Notes: a model not told the origin generated them from the letters alone. 64,000 bases of DNA from Eupeodes corollae (GCF_945859685.1 NC_079147.1:47994177-48058176); one strand, 5' to 3'. Counted from the first letter of the stretch, positions 45,462 to 56,824 are shown. A program made the numbers and translations.

Positions 45462-46370
45462 ATCAAGATCTTGCCACTCTCGATACCAACTATTTTGGCC
45501 TTGTATCGCAAGAAGTCCGCTTGTAACTTCAGTGTTTTGATAAATAAAGGAGAAAGTCCCATTTCCAGCATTAAAACGTAGTTTGGCGTATTTTTTGGCC
45601 GTTGAAATATTCTTTTTATAAAGTGTTTTAGGAGTATTTTAAACGAATTGTCTTTTTTACATCCCCATACCTGCGAAGCATATGAAAGTATGCTCTCAGC
45701 TACTGCTTCAACTATTTTAAACTTTGTACTTGGAATATGTGCACTTATTCATGAAGCATTGCTTCCATGTCATATTAATAGCAGTTTTCGTCTTAACCAA
45801 TTTCTCCTTCAGGTGTTTTTCCATATTTAAATTATTTGTAACAGTAATGCCAAGGTATTTGTCATCTCGCACACATTCAATATTTTCGCGATTGAAGCTC
45901 CATTTTTCATTTGATACATTACGTCCACCACCACTTTTAATAACCATAACCTTCAATTTATATATATTTACTATTAAATTCCATAGCTGACAATACTGGT
46001 TAACCCTGTTAATCATGAGCTGCAGAGTTTCCGGTGAATGCGAAAACATGACTATATCTTCTGCGAACAGAAGGGCTTTAATCTGCATCCCTGCGAAATC
46101 CACTCCACACGGTAAGTAGTCTAAAAAGGTCGTCTATGAATAGTACGAACTAAGTAGGGCTTAATGTACAGCCTTGTCGCACTCCCGATGAAGTTCCAAA
46201 CTAGTCTAAGAGTGCTCAAGAACGCGACCAAACTTCAACGATATCCCAAGACTATACAGCTTATAGAATAGTGCACCTCTATCGATTGTATCAAAAGCAG
46301 CTTTGAAATCGATACAAAATACATACAGCTTTTTCAAATACGAAAATCTGCTTATTCCTGGCGGAACAGC
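45462..46370 (-). mobile_element. Non-LTR retrotransposon split by LOA copy C (part 1, RT)
   Basis: Minus strand: CIDFKAAFDTIDRGALFYKLYSLGIS (about 46240-46320), a degraded palm, QIKALLFAEDIVMFSHSPETLQLMINR (FADD replaced by FAEDI, about 46025-46085), LIVNIYKLKVMVIKSGGGR, YLGITVTNNLNMEKHL, TAINMTWKQCFMNK and, in another frame, SILSYASQVWGCK (about 45665-45705) and LEMGLSPLFIKTLKLQADFLRYKAKI (about 45480-45570). The 5' end is truncated near 46370. A relative of the element at 51960-53880, though not the same family. Confidence 0.8.
45717..46103 (-). pseudogene. RT palm/thumb fragment
   Basis: 128 aa of the element above, from MQIKALLFAEDIVMFSHSPETLQ to KQCFMNKCTYSKYKV. The catalytic ADD is AED. 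A frameshift near 45717 separates it from the thumb. Confidence 0.8.
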
Positions 46371-48174
46371 TAGATTTTTATAAAATAAAATAAATTTATG
46401 TTTTTGGGTTCATATTTTACTTATGTACAAATGTTAAATGAAATTAAAATTGAACATTTGTTTGATTTATTTTCCATTTGATGAAAACAATCTCTTAACA
46501 ATTATAAACCTGAATATGTAAAAAAAACTGCAATATTAAGCAATCCAGCTTTGATCTCATTTGACTGATGGACTGAAGAATATCCTAAAAATTATAACTT
46601 GAATTAATTTCATAATCGCATTCGTATTTAATACAACCGGGTTTATAAATACAAGAACACTTCATAAGTAGGTTTAGCACTTTGTTGTTCTTTCCCTTCA
46701 TAGAATAACGCCCTCCATCCACATCACCGTGTCGTCGCCATCGTCGCCATATTCGTAGTCATAGTCGTCGCATCATCATTTCAAATACAATTTTACTCGG
46801 AACAAAACTTAATAAGTAGGTGAAGTGTTCCATTCATCCATTGAAGGATGCAATGGAATACCCGTATACCTACTTTACTCCTTCCACAGATACTCGTGTA
46901 CTATAGGTGCTAGTACGGAGCATAACTCATGCAAACGAGTATAACGTAGAGTATAGGAATATTCTTTTCCGGTTGGTTTGCTAATTGCTTATGACTCCAG
47001 GATATACACATGGTACATGGCAGCTAATGCGTTCACCCATTCAGCTTGGAACACATGGATGGGTTAACTATTGTGCCGTGTCAAGCCGGATGCACTAAAA
47101 AGCGAAGATTAGGCACGTACTGCGTGTTGTATGCTGGGTGCCCTGCTGAGCGCTGTAACACGCTGCCGCTAATAATAATTGCTTTCTAAGCGGTTGCAAC
47201 ATCATAATTTGAAATGAACTATGATGAGATGGTTTACATCAAAATACATTAATGTACCAACATATATCTGTACTGTATAAGGTACGGATGCATATGTTGA
47301 GGTATGTAGATGGAAAATGTTAGACACCTTTCTACATACCTGAGTACGTGCCAGAATACCTAAATGAAAATTCCTCTTTAAGGAACATACATACACAGCT
47401 GCATAAGCATATAATCATTTATATGTACATTACATAGAACTTATACCCGCATATAGGTAAATGCATAATTCATATAAAATTGACTCTATCATCTCTGAGT
47501 CTACATTTAGTACCAGCACACTTTTCGTCCTGATTGTAAATATGCCTAAGTCATTTCTTTACAAAAGTTACGGTTGGTCCTTTTTCTGTTCTACTTTCTA
47601 AAAGGGAAGGCACATAAACGCAGTACACATAATTTAGTAACAGAAGATTTGTAGCATAGTTCAAGGCTGTAAATTTGTCTGCCATCTTCTTCTCATTTCG
47701 AGGTCTTTTCAATCAGAAAAATTGGGTTTTGCAAAATTATTTATGAGAATTTAATTTTGTATTTACATTTTAGCATACGAATGTTTTCTTCCAATTTGTT
47801 AGTTTTGAAGAAATGTATGGTATGGTAGGGTTTCTGTACCTAAGGTTTTTTGGATTAAATGGAATCGTGCATAACTGAAGGGTTAAACCAGCCTAGAATT
47901 TTCGAAAACCTTAAATTGTTTTCTATGATCTTTAAAATGTTGTACCAACAGATTATGATCAGGAAAAGACTTTTAATGCTAGGTTTATAACGTAAAATTC
48001 CTACTTACTTTTTTAGCAGTTTTTAGGTACAACCAAAAGCAATTCATAAATTCATTGTAATTTAAAAATTATAGGAACTGCTGGTTCGACCGTAGGTCTT
48101 GAACAAAAAGTCATAGCAAAAACACTGTACAGCCGCTAATTTGAATCTAATGACTTTGAAAAGTAGTGAATAAT
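46371..48174. other. AT-rich non-coding stretch
   Basis: No gene recognised. A gtcgtcgccatcgtcgcc tract lies near 46730, and atgtac-type words lie near 47400. ORF 47202-47396 has no known motif. Confidence 0.5.
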
Positions 48175-49480
48175 AAAAGGTGTCCCAAAATTAACGCAAG
48201 ATTTGAATTAAATAGAAAACGCTATTTTTAGTCTTTTAATAGTTATATTTTTATTGACTCGTAAAGTACATAGGATAGGGTTATGTATGGAATAACACAT
48301 CGCACAAATGGCCTCCACGGCTTTGCATGCACATGCGCACTCTTTTGTTGAAATTTTCCATGACCATTCTGCATAAATGTGGCTGAATTTCGTTGATGCA
48401 GCGTTGAATCTCCTCCTTTAATGCACGGGTGGTTGTGGGCTTGTTGACATAGACTTGTGATTTCAAATATACCCATAAAAAGAAGTCTAATGGTGTTAAA
48501 TCACACGATCTAGGAGGCCAATTTTGATCACCGAAACGAGAGAGTACACGACCTGGAAATGTCTTATGCAGTAATTGAATTGTTTCACGGGCTGTATGAC
48601 ATGTGGCACCGTCTTGTTGAAACCAAATATTGGACACATCAATATCATCCAATTTTGGCAGAAAGAACTTTGAAATCATGTCGCGATCTCGAGCACCAGT
48701 AACAGTCACTGCTTGACCAGCATCATTTTCAAAAAAATATGGCCCAATTATGCCTACAGCCCAAAATCCACACCATACAGTCACGCGTTGTGGATGAATT
48801 TGTTTTTCGACAATCACATGTGGGTTCTCCGATCCCCAAATGCGGCAATTTTGGCGATTGACAAAGCCATCGAGATGAAAATGTGCTCCATCGCCTAGGA
48901 TGATTTTGCTCGAAAAATCAGGGTCCATTTGGTGATGTTCAAGAATCCATTCAACGAACTCTCTTTTCTGTCCATGGTCATTAGGCTTCAATTGTTGTGT
49001 GAATTGAATTTTGTAAGCATGAAGACACAGATCTTTGGTGAGTATACGCTGTAGAGAGGTTCTTGAAATTTGCAATTCTTGTCCACGACGTCGAATTGAG
49101 GTTCCTGGATTGTCAGCAACACTCTCACGCACTGCTTCGACATTCACATTTGAACGGCTTGTTTTTGGACGACCAGTGTGTTTGGCGTCTCCAACGGATC
49201 CAGTCTCCATGAATTTTTCAATTAATCTCTTCACAGTTGACGAAGTTAAAACACTATTCCGACCATATTTTGTATGAAATTTTCGAACTGCAGCCGCCAA
49301 GCTTTCACTATTTTTGAAATATTCTTTAATAATGAAGACACGTGGTTCTATCTTGTAACGCTCCATTTTTAATAACCCTATACTGTTAGCTGTCAAATTG
49401 CTTTTTTCAGGGTTGCCAACACTTCACTGCTTTTTGATTTTGACATGTTTCGTAGTTTTCTGAAAAAGGATATCCCAAGA
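48175..49480 (-). mobile_element. Mariner-type DNA transposon with uninterrupted transposase
   Basis: Contains one open transposase gene. On the 3' side (low coordinates) a TIR-like end AAAAGGTGTCCCAAAATTAA starts near 48177 after TAATAA. On the 5' side (49400-49480) I could not see an inverted match, so the left terminus of the gene may be truncated or its TIR eroded. The lack of stops contrasts with the other mariner pieces in the window. Confidence 0.85.
48281..49366 (-). CDS. Tc1/mariner-superfamily transposase, 361 aa
   Basis: Cut-and-paste transposase acting on TIRs in the nucleus. The start is chosen at MERYKIEP (49366). A Met 10 codons upstream is possible, but relatives begin near this point. 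Residue numbers are from 49366: a first helix-turn-helix about 10-55, the GRPK linker at 65-68, and a second helix-turn-helix about 85-110 (TSIRRRGQELQISRTSLQRIL). The catalytic triad is D159 (ILGDGAHFHL), D252 (WFQQDGATCHTA) and D289 (SCDLTPLDFFLW). I count 36 residues between the last two Asp. The Glu that usually follows the first Asp (DEAHF) is Gly; that Glu is not catalytic. The ending is GGHLCDVLFHT. It has no stop or frameshift over the family's usual length, so it may be young. Activity is not proven, because one TIR was not found. Confidence 0.92.
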   Translation of the reverse strand: MERYKIEPRVFIIKEYFKNSESLAAAVRKFHTKYGRNSVLTSSTVKRLIEKFMETGSVGDAKHTGRPKTSRSNVNVEAVRESVADNPGTSIRRRGQELQISRTSLQRILTKDLCLHAYKIQFTQQLKPNDHGQKREFVEWILEHHQMDPDFSSKIILGDGAHFHLDGFVNRQNCRIWGSENPHVIVEKQIHPQRVTVWCGFWAVGIIGPYFFENDAGQAVTVTGARDRDMISKFFLPKLDDIDVSNIWFQQDGATCHTARETIQLLHKTFPGRVLSRFGDQNWPPRSCDLTPLDFFLWVYLKSQVYVNKPTTTRALKEEIQRCINEIQPHLCRMVMENFNKRVRMCMQSRGGHLCDVLFHT

Positions 49481-49689
49481 CCCTTATCATAACTAATAGT
49501 TATATATTTATTGTACATTTATTTAAAATAAGCATTTAAAATAAACTTATTGATGATATATTTAAAAAGTTTGTTAAAAGAATTTTTGCTAACCCGACGG
49601 GTGTCAAACTGTACATCATCATAAGATGGACCAATTTGAAAGCTGTCGAAAAATTGATAAAGTGTTTTACAGTAAGAAATTGATAATTT
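49481..49689. other. Short spacer
   Basis: AT-rich, no gene seen. Confidence 0.4.
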
Positions 49690-51600
49690 GCTTAATCGGA
49701 GAACGTACGTCGCTTTAAATGTTGACGTTTCGGATCAATCCTTCAACACTCTAGACGTGTTTCTTACCCCTGAGCCTAGTAAATACTCAAGTCTATTACC
49801 GCCTCTGGGCACATCAGAACATTGTATCGTATCTGCAAATTTCTTCTGCCAAAAAGAACAGTAAAAGAAAAAAACTCCCAAGAGAACCGTTTGGCAATAT
49901 GACAAAGCCACCCGGGACGGTCTCAATGAATTCTTCAGGAAGTTAAACTGGTCATACATAGATTCCAGCGCAGATATGATAACAAATTTAATTCTTTGTG
50001 GAATAAGAAATTTTATTCCAAATGGGGTAAAACTTATCAACCCAAAAAAATTCATGGTTTGAATCGAGCAGTAAAGAGGTTATTATGATCAAAGATGTAA
50101 GTTTCCGGATTTGCAAAGCCAACCCCACTGAGGAAAACCGGAATAAGTTTAAACAAGCTAGGAAACCTGCAACGATCATATTCGATGAACCAATTTTTTG
50201 CAAGCCCAGAAATTAAGGCAAAAAATACTATACAGTGTCCCAAATGTAGTAAAAATTGTTAGTCATTTGTAAAAAAACGTACAAAACATCCTCTGTTCCA
50301 ACGCTTGTCCACAATGACACCCTTTATGTAAGTGCGATTGATAAAGCCAATAAAGCAGCTCTGTTCCAACGCTTGTCCACAATGACACTCTTTATGTAAG
50401 TGCGATTGATAAAGCCAATAAAGCAGCACAGTTTGCTGTTAATTCGATGCTACCGGAGTCATCCTGTTCTTGAGAGCGTAAACGATTCTATAGGACGAAT
50501 CTTCTATCGCACTCGTGCAGTTGCAAGAGTACTGAAAGACCTTGACATAAGCAAAATTCGCTGGCTTGGATATTAGTCCCTGTTGTGGTGTTCTTCAACG
50601 ATGGCAAAACCACTATGTAAGATTTTTCATCTTTTCTACTCTACAGGTCTCTTTCCGAGTGGATGGAAAATAGCATTTGTCCAGCCTGTTCCTAAAAAGG
50701 CGAATCCTCCTTTTCTTCTATCCATCGTCCAATAGAACTCAAGTCCCTTTTTTTCCAAGGTCATGGACACACTTAATAATTATCAAAACTTCTTAATGAA
50801 CGACAGTAAAGCTTTCTTAGTATTGCTACGAAAGCGATAGATCCACTGGTGATCTCATAGTTTATGAGTGGAACAAATCCTAACATCGTTTTGGAGAAAA
50901 TAAGATTATTGCACTTGATATTTCAAAATCATTTGATAAAGCTTAACGCTTTTGGTATTGATGAATGTCTTCTTCTTTGGATTAAAAACTAGATTTCGAA
51001 ATGTTCAATAGAAGTTGTATTGCCGTTATAAACGAGCGGCATTAGCATCCAAGAAAGTAATCAACTTACAGTACTCGGTTTGTGTATATTACAGATCTCC
51101 TTTAAAAGAATGATCCCATATATGATATCGCCAAAAACGCTGCTAGTTGCTTAGGATTCCTCCATTGGTGCCCCTTCGGATCTGGCTGTAATTTACAAAG
51201 CTTCATTCATCCGAAACTTGAATACAACTCACATATTTTGGGACAGGTGCCCCTAAAAGAAGTTTTAGTCTTTTAGGTAGGAACCAAAAAAGAGCTTTGA
51301 AAATGGTAGGCGATAGAAGATAGAACTATTTATAACCGAATCATTTACGTCACTCGAACATCGCCGCATTGTTTTATGCCTTTCTTGGTTTTACAGATAT
51401 TTGTAGAAGAAATGTTCTATCGAATTAGCCAGTTGCATTCCCCCTTCAAACAATTCAGCTGTAATACTCGCACTTCCAGGAATGCTCATCATCATCAGTT
51501 TACCCTCGAGCTCAGTTTCCGCTGACTGTTAAGTATGGAGATTCTTTTTGTAACAACTCATTGAGAATACGGAATGCTTTACGCAACTCTGTTTTTCTCC
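49690..51600 (+). mobile_element. CR1-like non-LTR retrotransposon, sense copy
   Basis: Same family as X1/X2. Starts in the end of the endonuclease (VFLTPEPSKYSSLLPPLGTSEHCIVSANFF, about 49755-49850). The linker follows (TVWQYDKATRDGLNEFFRKLNWSYIDSSADMITNLIL, 49888-50000; GIRNFIPNGVKLINPKKF), then RLSTMTLF, ARVLKDLDISKIRW-type fingers (about 50525-50565), STMAKPLCKIFHLFYSTGLFPSGWKIAFVQPVPKKA (50597-50705) and KIIALDIS-type palm starts (about 50900-50930). A large deletion near 50990-51080 removes the palm centre and the ADD box. The thumb is IYDIAKNAASCLGFL (about 51118-51162) and VIYKASFIRNLNTTHIFW, with a carboxyl end to about 51540. Many stops. Confidence 0.8.
50291..50426 (+). repeat. 68-bp tandem duplication inside the CR1-like copy
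   Basis: 50291-50358 is repeated at 50359-50426 with one visible difference (caccct versus cactct). Starts CTCTGTTCCAACGCTTGTCC. It sits in the RT linker and shifts the frame. Confidence 0.95.
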
Positions 51601-51959
51601 CCTCCCATTTAATATTCAAAATTTGTTTGCGGTCACCTACTCCGAATTCTGGTAGACAATGTTTTAAATTTGCAAAAGGTGCTCGTTTGTATACTTAACT
51701 TATTTCTTGAAATATTGAGGCCAAACTTCTTTAAAAAAAGTTTTGGGCAGTTTTTTTTAAGATTTACATTTTACAAGCTGCAAATACCGTTTCTCTCGGC
51801 TTTTAAAATAATATCTGTCCAATGGAATAGATGAAGAAATTCTGCTAAATTTGGGCTTCTGCTATATGATTGAAGCCTTACATTCATGAATAATGTGGGT
51901 AACTCAGTGAACGATATTTGTATTGTATCGCAAGAACTACTGACGTGCGTGGAACGATT
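51601..51959. other. AT-rich spacer
   Basis: No gene recognised between the two sense non-LTR elements. Confidence 0.4.
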
Positions 51960-52054
51960 TAGTGTAGGGTAAAAAATATCTGACTGTCTGACTTCATGCC
52001 CACAAAATTGTCCCTAAAGAATATTTCTATACCCAACGCCACTCCAAGTTTAAT

Positions 52055-52483
52055 TTGTTACCTGAATTGCAGTTGAATGATCGGAAAAAGACTGAGTACC
52101 AAAATATTCTTAGTTTTAATGTGAAAAATTTCATAACTCAGAAGGATCCAATCGAGTTATTGGACTTATCTGTTTTAATAAAAAACTCATTAAAAGATGA
52201 CACCGGAAGCTCAAAATTTAAGCCGAAGAATAAATGGTACAATTATGAGTGCGAAACAGCCAGAAAAAAAGTAATAAATTGCTCAATATTTTTCGGAAAA
52301 CGGGAAAAAACGAAGCAAAAGAGAACTATCTACGAGCTCAAAAATAATATAAGACTATTTGCAAAAGGAGTAAGTCCATTGCAAAGTAGAAGAAGCCTTT
52401 GTGAAAACAATTATCTTTCCCATATTCAAAAAAGGGGATACAAATCCGCCGAGCAATTACATGAGAATCTCCTTTACAAATAG
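52055..52483 (+). pseudogene. ORF2 linker fragment
   Basis: 142 aa pre-RT region: VKNFITQKDPIELLDLSVLIKNSLKDD and FKPKNKWYNYECETARKK, the W-d-eC---r post-EN linker. The last 45 residues run out of frame over the RT start. Confidence 0.75.
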
Positions 52484-52688
52484 TGTGGCCAAGATTATGA
52501 TTGGAATCTTCAACGAGAGGCTGTACTCATGGGTGGAGGCAAATGATATACTAACAGAATTTCAGGCGGGATTTGGGAAAAAATATTCGACGGTGGATAA
52601 CATTTATAATCTAGCATCTATCGTTCATATGAAGTTGTCACAGAAAAGAAGGTGTATACATTTTTGTCGATCTGAGAGCTGCATATGA
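52401..52688 (+). pseudogene. RT fingers fragment
   Basis: 95 aa: MKTIIFPIFKKGDTNPPSNYMRISFTNSVAKIM (fingers), WVEANDILTEFQAGFGKKYSTVDNI. It overlaps the preceding fragment in another frame, so there is a frameshift or deletion at about 52400. Confidence 0.8.
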
Positions 52689-52924
52689 TAAAATCTAAGC
52701 TTATCTACAAACTACACACAACAAGAGTTTCGACAAAATTTGTAAAATTGATAGAAGCCATATACTCCAACACACATTTAGCTGTTTGGAAGTGAGAAGG
52801 GCTCTCCGAATATTTTGAGACACTTTTTGGAGTCAAACAGGGATACTTGCTATCGCCTTGGCTTTTCGCACTGTAAATAAACGATTTCCATGAATCTTTA
52901 GGAGGAGAACCCTTTTTTATTGAC

Positions 52925-53179
52925 TTGTTCAACATAAGGTTGCTGCTTTATGCAGACGATCTGGTTATACTGGTGGATGAGGTCTCGGTCTTAAAGCAGG
53001 TGATAACGCAACTGGAATGTCACTGCATTAAATGTAGCCTAAAAGTAAATCTATCTAAATCCGAGATAATGGTGTTCAGAAATGGTGGAACGTTTTCTAG
53101 TCAAGAAAATCGGACATTAGATGGAGAAAGAATTCGAATTGTCTTCAACAATACTTACTTAGGAGTTTTCTTTTACTAA
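52925..53179 (+). pseudogene. RT palm fragment with YADD
   Basis: 84 aa: LLLYADDLVILVDEVSVLKQVITQLECHC, LKVNLSKSEIMVFRNGGTFSSQE, YLGVFF. Frame lost at the end; the thumb resumes at 53230. Confidence 0.85.
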
Positions 53180-53880
53180 AGATGTCGTTTTAAAGCACGT
53201 AGAAAAGAGAAACTCTGCGGCCGAGAACAGCATAAGCTCGATGTGGCAATGCTTTCTAGCAAAAACAAATATCAACTTAAAAGCCAAATGGAAACTATTT
53301 CAGGCGGTTTGCCGAGCTATTCCAACATACGGTGCTCAGATCTGGGGCTTTGGAATGTTCGAAGAAGTGGATAAACTTCAACACTATTTTTTAAAACAAA
53401 TTTTAAAATTGCCTACATTTACTCCAAACCACTCTTTGGCTGTGGAAACTGGACATTACTCTTACCCTTGATATCAAAAACAATATTCAAAACAGTGCAA
53501 CAAGACTACCGAATCAGCTAACAAAAATACTTTTGAGGGAAAAATTATTCTAGGTAAAGGAATTGAACAGTCTTGGATATTGTTTTGGACTCCGTTGGGA
53601 TGAGAGATCTATTTCTCAAATTTATTGGATCCAAAAAGTCAATGATTTATTGCGGCTGTTGAAATTAGAGGGTCTACAAGAAAACATACGCTCATCTACA
53701 AACATCTGGATCATTTAAGAGGAAGGTGGATTAAAGGTATTAGATTTTACATTTTTCTTGGAAAATAGAACTTAGTCTTATGTGTCTTGACAACTAATTT
53801 ACCATTGCTCTTTTTATAAGCTTATTTTAGAATTTCATTGAATAAACGGTTTCAGAAAAAAGGGTTATTTATTCTGCTAG

Positions 53881-55514
53881 TCAGTATTTTGTGAACCAAC
53901 TCACCGGGCGAAGGTTTAAGTATGACAGGGCAGATGTGCCACTTTTGGTTGAAACTAAGCATCTCCTAATTCTGTTGTACACAAGTTTGTGGAAATTTTT
54001 CGTGAGACGTTCTCGCGACTTATTTATTAAAATTCCTTTATCTCAATTGCAAAAAAAAAAAACAAAATTATCTTCACTTCTCTTTTTGCGTTTTTAATAC
54101 CTTTATGCATTTTATTCATTTTATTAACATTCTATTATTTGATTCTATAAAAAGAAAACTCCATCTTAATTTTACTATGTCTCAAAGCTAATAAAACAGA
54201 AAACAACAGAACTAGTTAGAAAAAGATACTATATTATGATTGGAATTGAAAAACAGATGAGAAAGGTTAACCTTGCTTAAAGGTATACGTAAAGTACCTT
54301 ACTCGAGTACGTATCTGACTACAAGAACTGGTACGGAAGAGTGTTAGGTCAACGCCTGTTTCATTTGTCTCAATGTTTAGTACCACAACCAGAAGAGATG
54401 ATGTTCAACATCGCATCGACCGACAACAACACGTCCCGTCGTCAGTCGTCGTCTGTCTATATCTATAATGGGTAATTGAACAGACACGTCCCTGTTTAAC
54501 GCTCTGTTTGTACGTCTATAAGTCTGTCACTCTGCATTCACAGAGATATGTCAATTTATATAATGTATGTACGTATGTACCTATGTCACTGTGACACGGA
54601 TGCGATGGAACATCTTCGTTTTCGAGGAAATCATGTCCCGCCTCACTTATATTGTGAGGTTGAGATCTGGAGAGCCAATCGAATTAAATCGGTGAGGATG
54701 GTTTGTGAATCTGTGGACTTCTCAGCTCCGGTCGGTCGGTCCGGATAGTCACCTCAACCTCATACCTCATCGCAATGCACGATGCATCGCATCAGTAGCG
54801 CCACAAAGCAGAAGGTTCCAACAACAAAAACAACATCAAGAACACCAACAATCAAATGACTACGAAATTCAATAGCATCACATTCGTTTTCGTTTTCGTT
54901 TGCATGCGGTTCGTTGTTCGTTCGGGTAACGAACAAGCAAATCGATTGCAATCCCAGTCACAGTCCCAGTTAATAGAAATCGTCCTTCTGGAATATGTTG
55001 CGCACGATTTCCAGTCGAAAGGTCAATTGGATTACCTGATTATTTTCCATGCAGACCTGTCATGACTTCCGGTGATGGTGCAGTATATTCTCTGGTTCAA
55101 TTTATTTAAGAAAATATACTATGCACATCAGCACGTCAGTGCATTATTGCATAAGGACATACTACAGTTAAGTGTATATATAGAGATGGGTTCATGTGTG
55201 CAATATAGCAACACATCCATATCATCTTGTTTGGTACAAAGTTTTTGTGATGGCGATGATGCAGAACATGAGATTGACTATTTTAGCTTTCTTTTAAACC
55301 TTACGTTTATGTACAGAGGTAACTTTTATTCTATGCATTTATTTATGAACTTTGTCAATAAACAATGTCATGCATTCGAATTTGATTGTTGTCATTTTAA
55401 GTTGGAGAGGGAACATTTCTTTGAAAATTAATGGCAATAGTTAAAAAGTTGTCTTTTGGTTTTTAAATATAGCATCCTTAAGCTTTTGAATTGTTCTTGG
55501 CTGATTAACGTTTA
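53881..55514. other. AT-rich non-coding stretch
   Basis: A GC-richer patch with cgtc/gtcg-type words lies at 54400-54460 and a cattcgttttcgttttcg tract at 54880. ORFs at 54548-54748, 54856-55065 and 55072-55431 have no known motif and no supporting features, so they are not called genes. Confidence 0.45.
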
Positions 55515-56280
55515 TTATCAATTTTTACCAAATTTTTGTACTATGTGTAGATTTTATTTTTTATGAAACAACGGACTGTTGGATTTTTATATAAAAATTA
55601 CTGAATATCGAAAACAATATTTTCTGTGAAATAAAATAAGAAGCCAATATTTTTAATTTTTAAAAAGCTATTTGAGTCGAAAGTAAATTTTTACTAAGTT
55701 TTAGTATTGTTTTTTTTTAGAGTTTTATTTTTTTGTAACAAAACTGTCAATTTGAATTTTTGCAAAATCTTATCGAATGTTGAAAACAATATTTCTTATA
55801 ACATATATTTAAAAATTTTGAAAAGATATTTGAATCAAAAATTAATTTTTACCAACTTTTGTTAAATTTTTTTAAAAATTTTACTGAATGTTAACAACAC
55901 TATTTTTCGAAAGATAAAAGTAGTTTAAAGCCAATATCTACAATTTATAAAAAGATATTTGAGCTGAAAATCAATTTTTACCAACTTTTATAAATTTTTT
56001 TTAGGTTTTTATTGTTTGTAAAAAACTGTCAATTCGATTTTTTTTTCAAAATTTTACTGAATATTGAAAACAATATTTTTTCAAAGATAAAAGTAAATTG
56101 AAGCCAATATCTCAAAGTTTTGAAAAGATATTTAAATCGAAAATCAATTTTTACCAACATTGAGTAATGTTTTTTTTAGATTTTTATTTTTTATAAAAAA
56201 AAACTGTCAATCCGATTTTTCTCAACATTTTATCAGATGTCAAAAACATTATTCTTCGTTACAAAAAATTGTTTTGGAGA
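55515..56280. repeat. Tandem array of an approximately 165-bp AT-rich unit
   Basis: The words 'caatttttaccaa', 'aaaactgtcaattcgatttt', 'ttttactgaatattgaaaac', 'gaagccaatatc' and 'aaaagatatttgaatcgaaa' recur in the same order about four and a half times. 'tttttacCaa' starts near 55519, 55684, 55843, 55972 and 56144, giving spacings of 165, 159, 129 and 172. Units are diverged, and one carries a deletion. Related single units appear near 560-830 and 6740-6800. Confidence 0.8.
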
Positions 56281-56494
56281 TGAAATCATATTTCAATCGT
56301 AAAATTTTGGGAGTGACAAATTTTGTCTCAGTTTTTTTGATTTATAAAAAAAAACCCTTAAATGGATTTTTTTCAAAAATATACTTTTGTGATATCACGT
56401 TACAATATAATATATAAAATCTAATTCAAGTCTCTAGGGTTTTTTGTTCGTAAGATATTTAGGGTTAACCAAAATGTTCACCTTTTTTTCAAAC
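56281..56494. other. AT-rich spacer
   Basis: Continues in the style of the tandem array with decayed units. No gene. Confidence 0.4.
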
Positions 56495-56824
56495 TGCTAT
56501 GGTAAAAAACCACGCACCCAATTTTCTTGAGAGATTGTAATTCTTGCGTTTTCGAGCTAGAGCACGGCATGTGCAGAGAAGATGAAGAACCATTTCTTCC
56601 TCTTCCTCGTCCATACAGCTTCTGCAAAATTCATTTGAGAATACGCCTAGTCTCATGGCGTGCTTTCCTATTAGACAGTGTCCGGTTATGACACCTATTA
56701 TCGAGCTTATATGCGATCTGCTTAGAGAGAGCAAGCACCTTGAACCTTTTAAATCCAGTGTTGGCCAAATGTTTTTTGTGACTTGACACGTTGTGATGTT
56801 GTTCCACCTGGTGCCTGCCCTCAA
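56489..56824 (-). pseudogene. Carboxyl Cys/His region of LOA copy D
   Basis: 111 aa: WNNITTCQVTKNIWPTLDLKGSRCLLSLSRSHISSIIGVITGHCLIGKHAMRLGVFSNEFCRSCMDEEEEEMVLHLLCTCRALARKRKNY. The H-C, C-S-C and H---C-C pattern is the terminal zinc region typical of LOA/I/R1-group ORF2. The last 15 residues leave the element. Confidence 0.87.

Larger units (their letters stand above)
51960..53880 (+). mobile_element. Non-LTR retrotransposon, sense copy with YADD box
   Basis: Starts near the end of EN. Continues LLPELQLNDRKKTEYQNIL, SKFKPKNKWYNYECETARKK (52200-52270) and a deletion into FPIFKKGDTNPPSNYMRISFTNSVAKIMIGIFNERLYSWVEANDILTEFQAGFGKKYSTVDNIYNLASI (52405-52625). Then come VKQGYLLSPWLFAL-INDFHES (about 52832-52900), LLLYADDLVILVDEV (52944-52985, YADD intact), LKVNLSKSEIMVFRNGGT, NSISSMWQCFLAKTNINLKAKWKLFQAVCRAIPTYGAQIWGFG (53230-53355), and QILKLPTFTPNHSLAVETG. 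An eroded carboxyl region ends at about 53870 (VSEKRVIYSASQYF). Broken by several frameshifts. Confidence 0.82.

Noticed and set aside
45102..45581. 159-aa ORF as one gene
   Set aside because: It runs from LOA copy C across its target-site duplication into the antisense host element, so the product is a chimera by chance.
54548..55431. Three ORFs of 66-119 aa on the plus strand
   Set aside because: No motif, no splice or promoter support, low-complexity parts; lengths are within chance expectation for the region.
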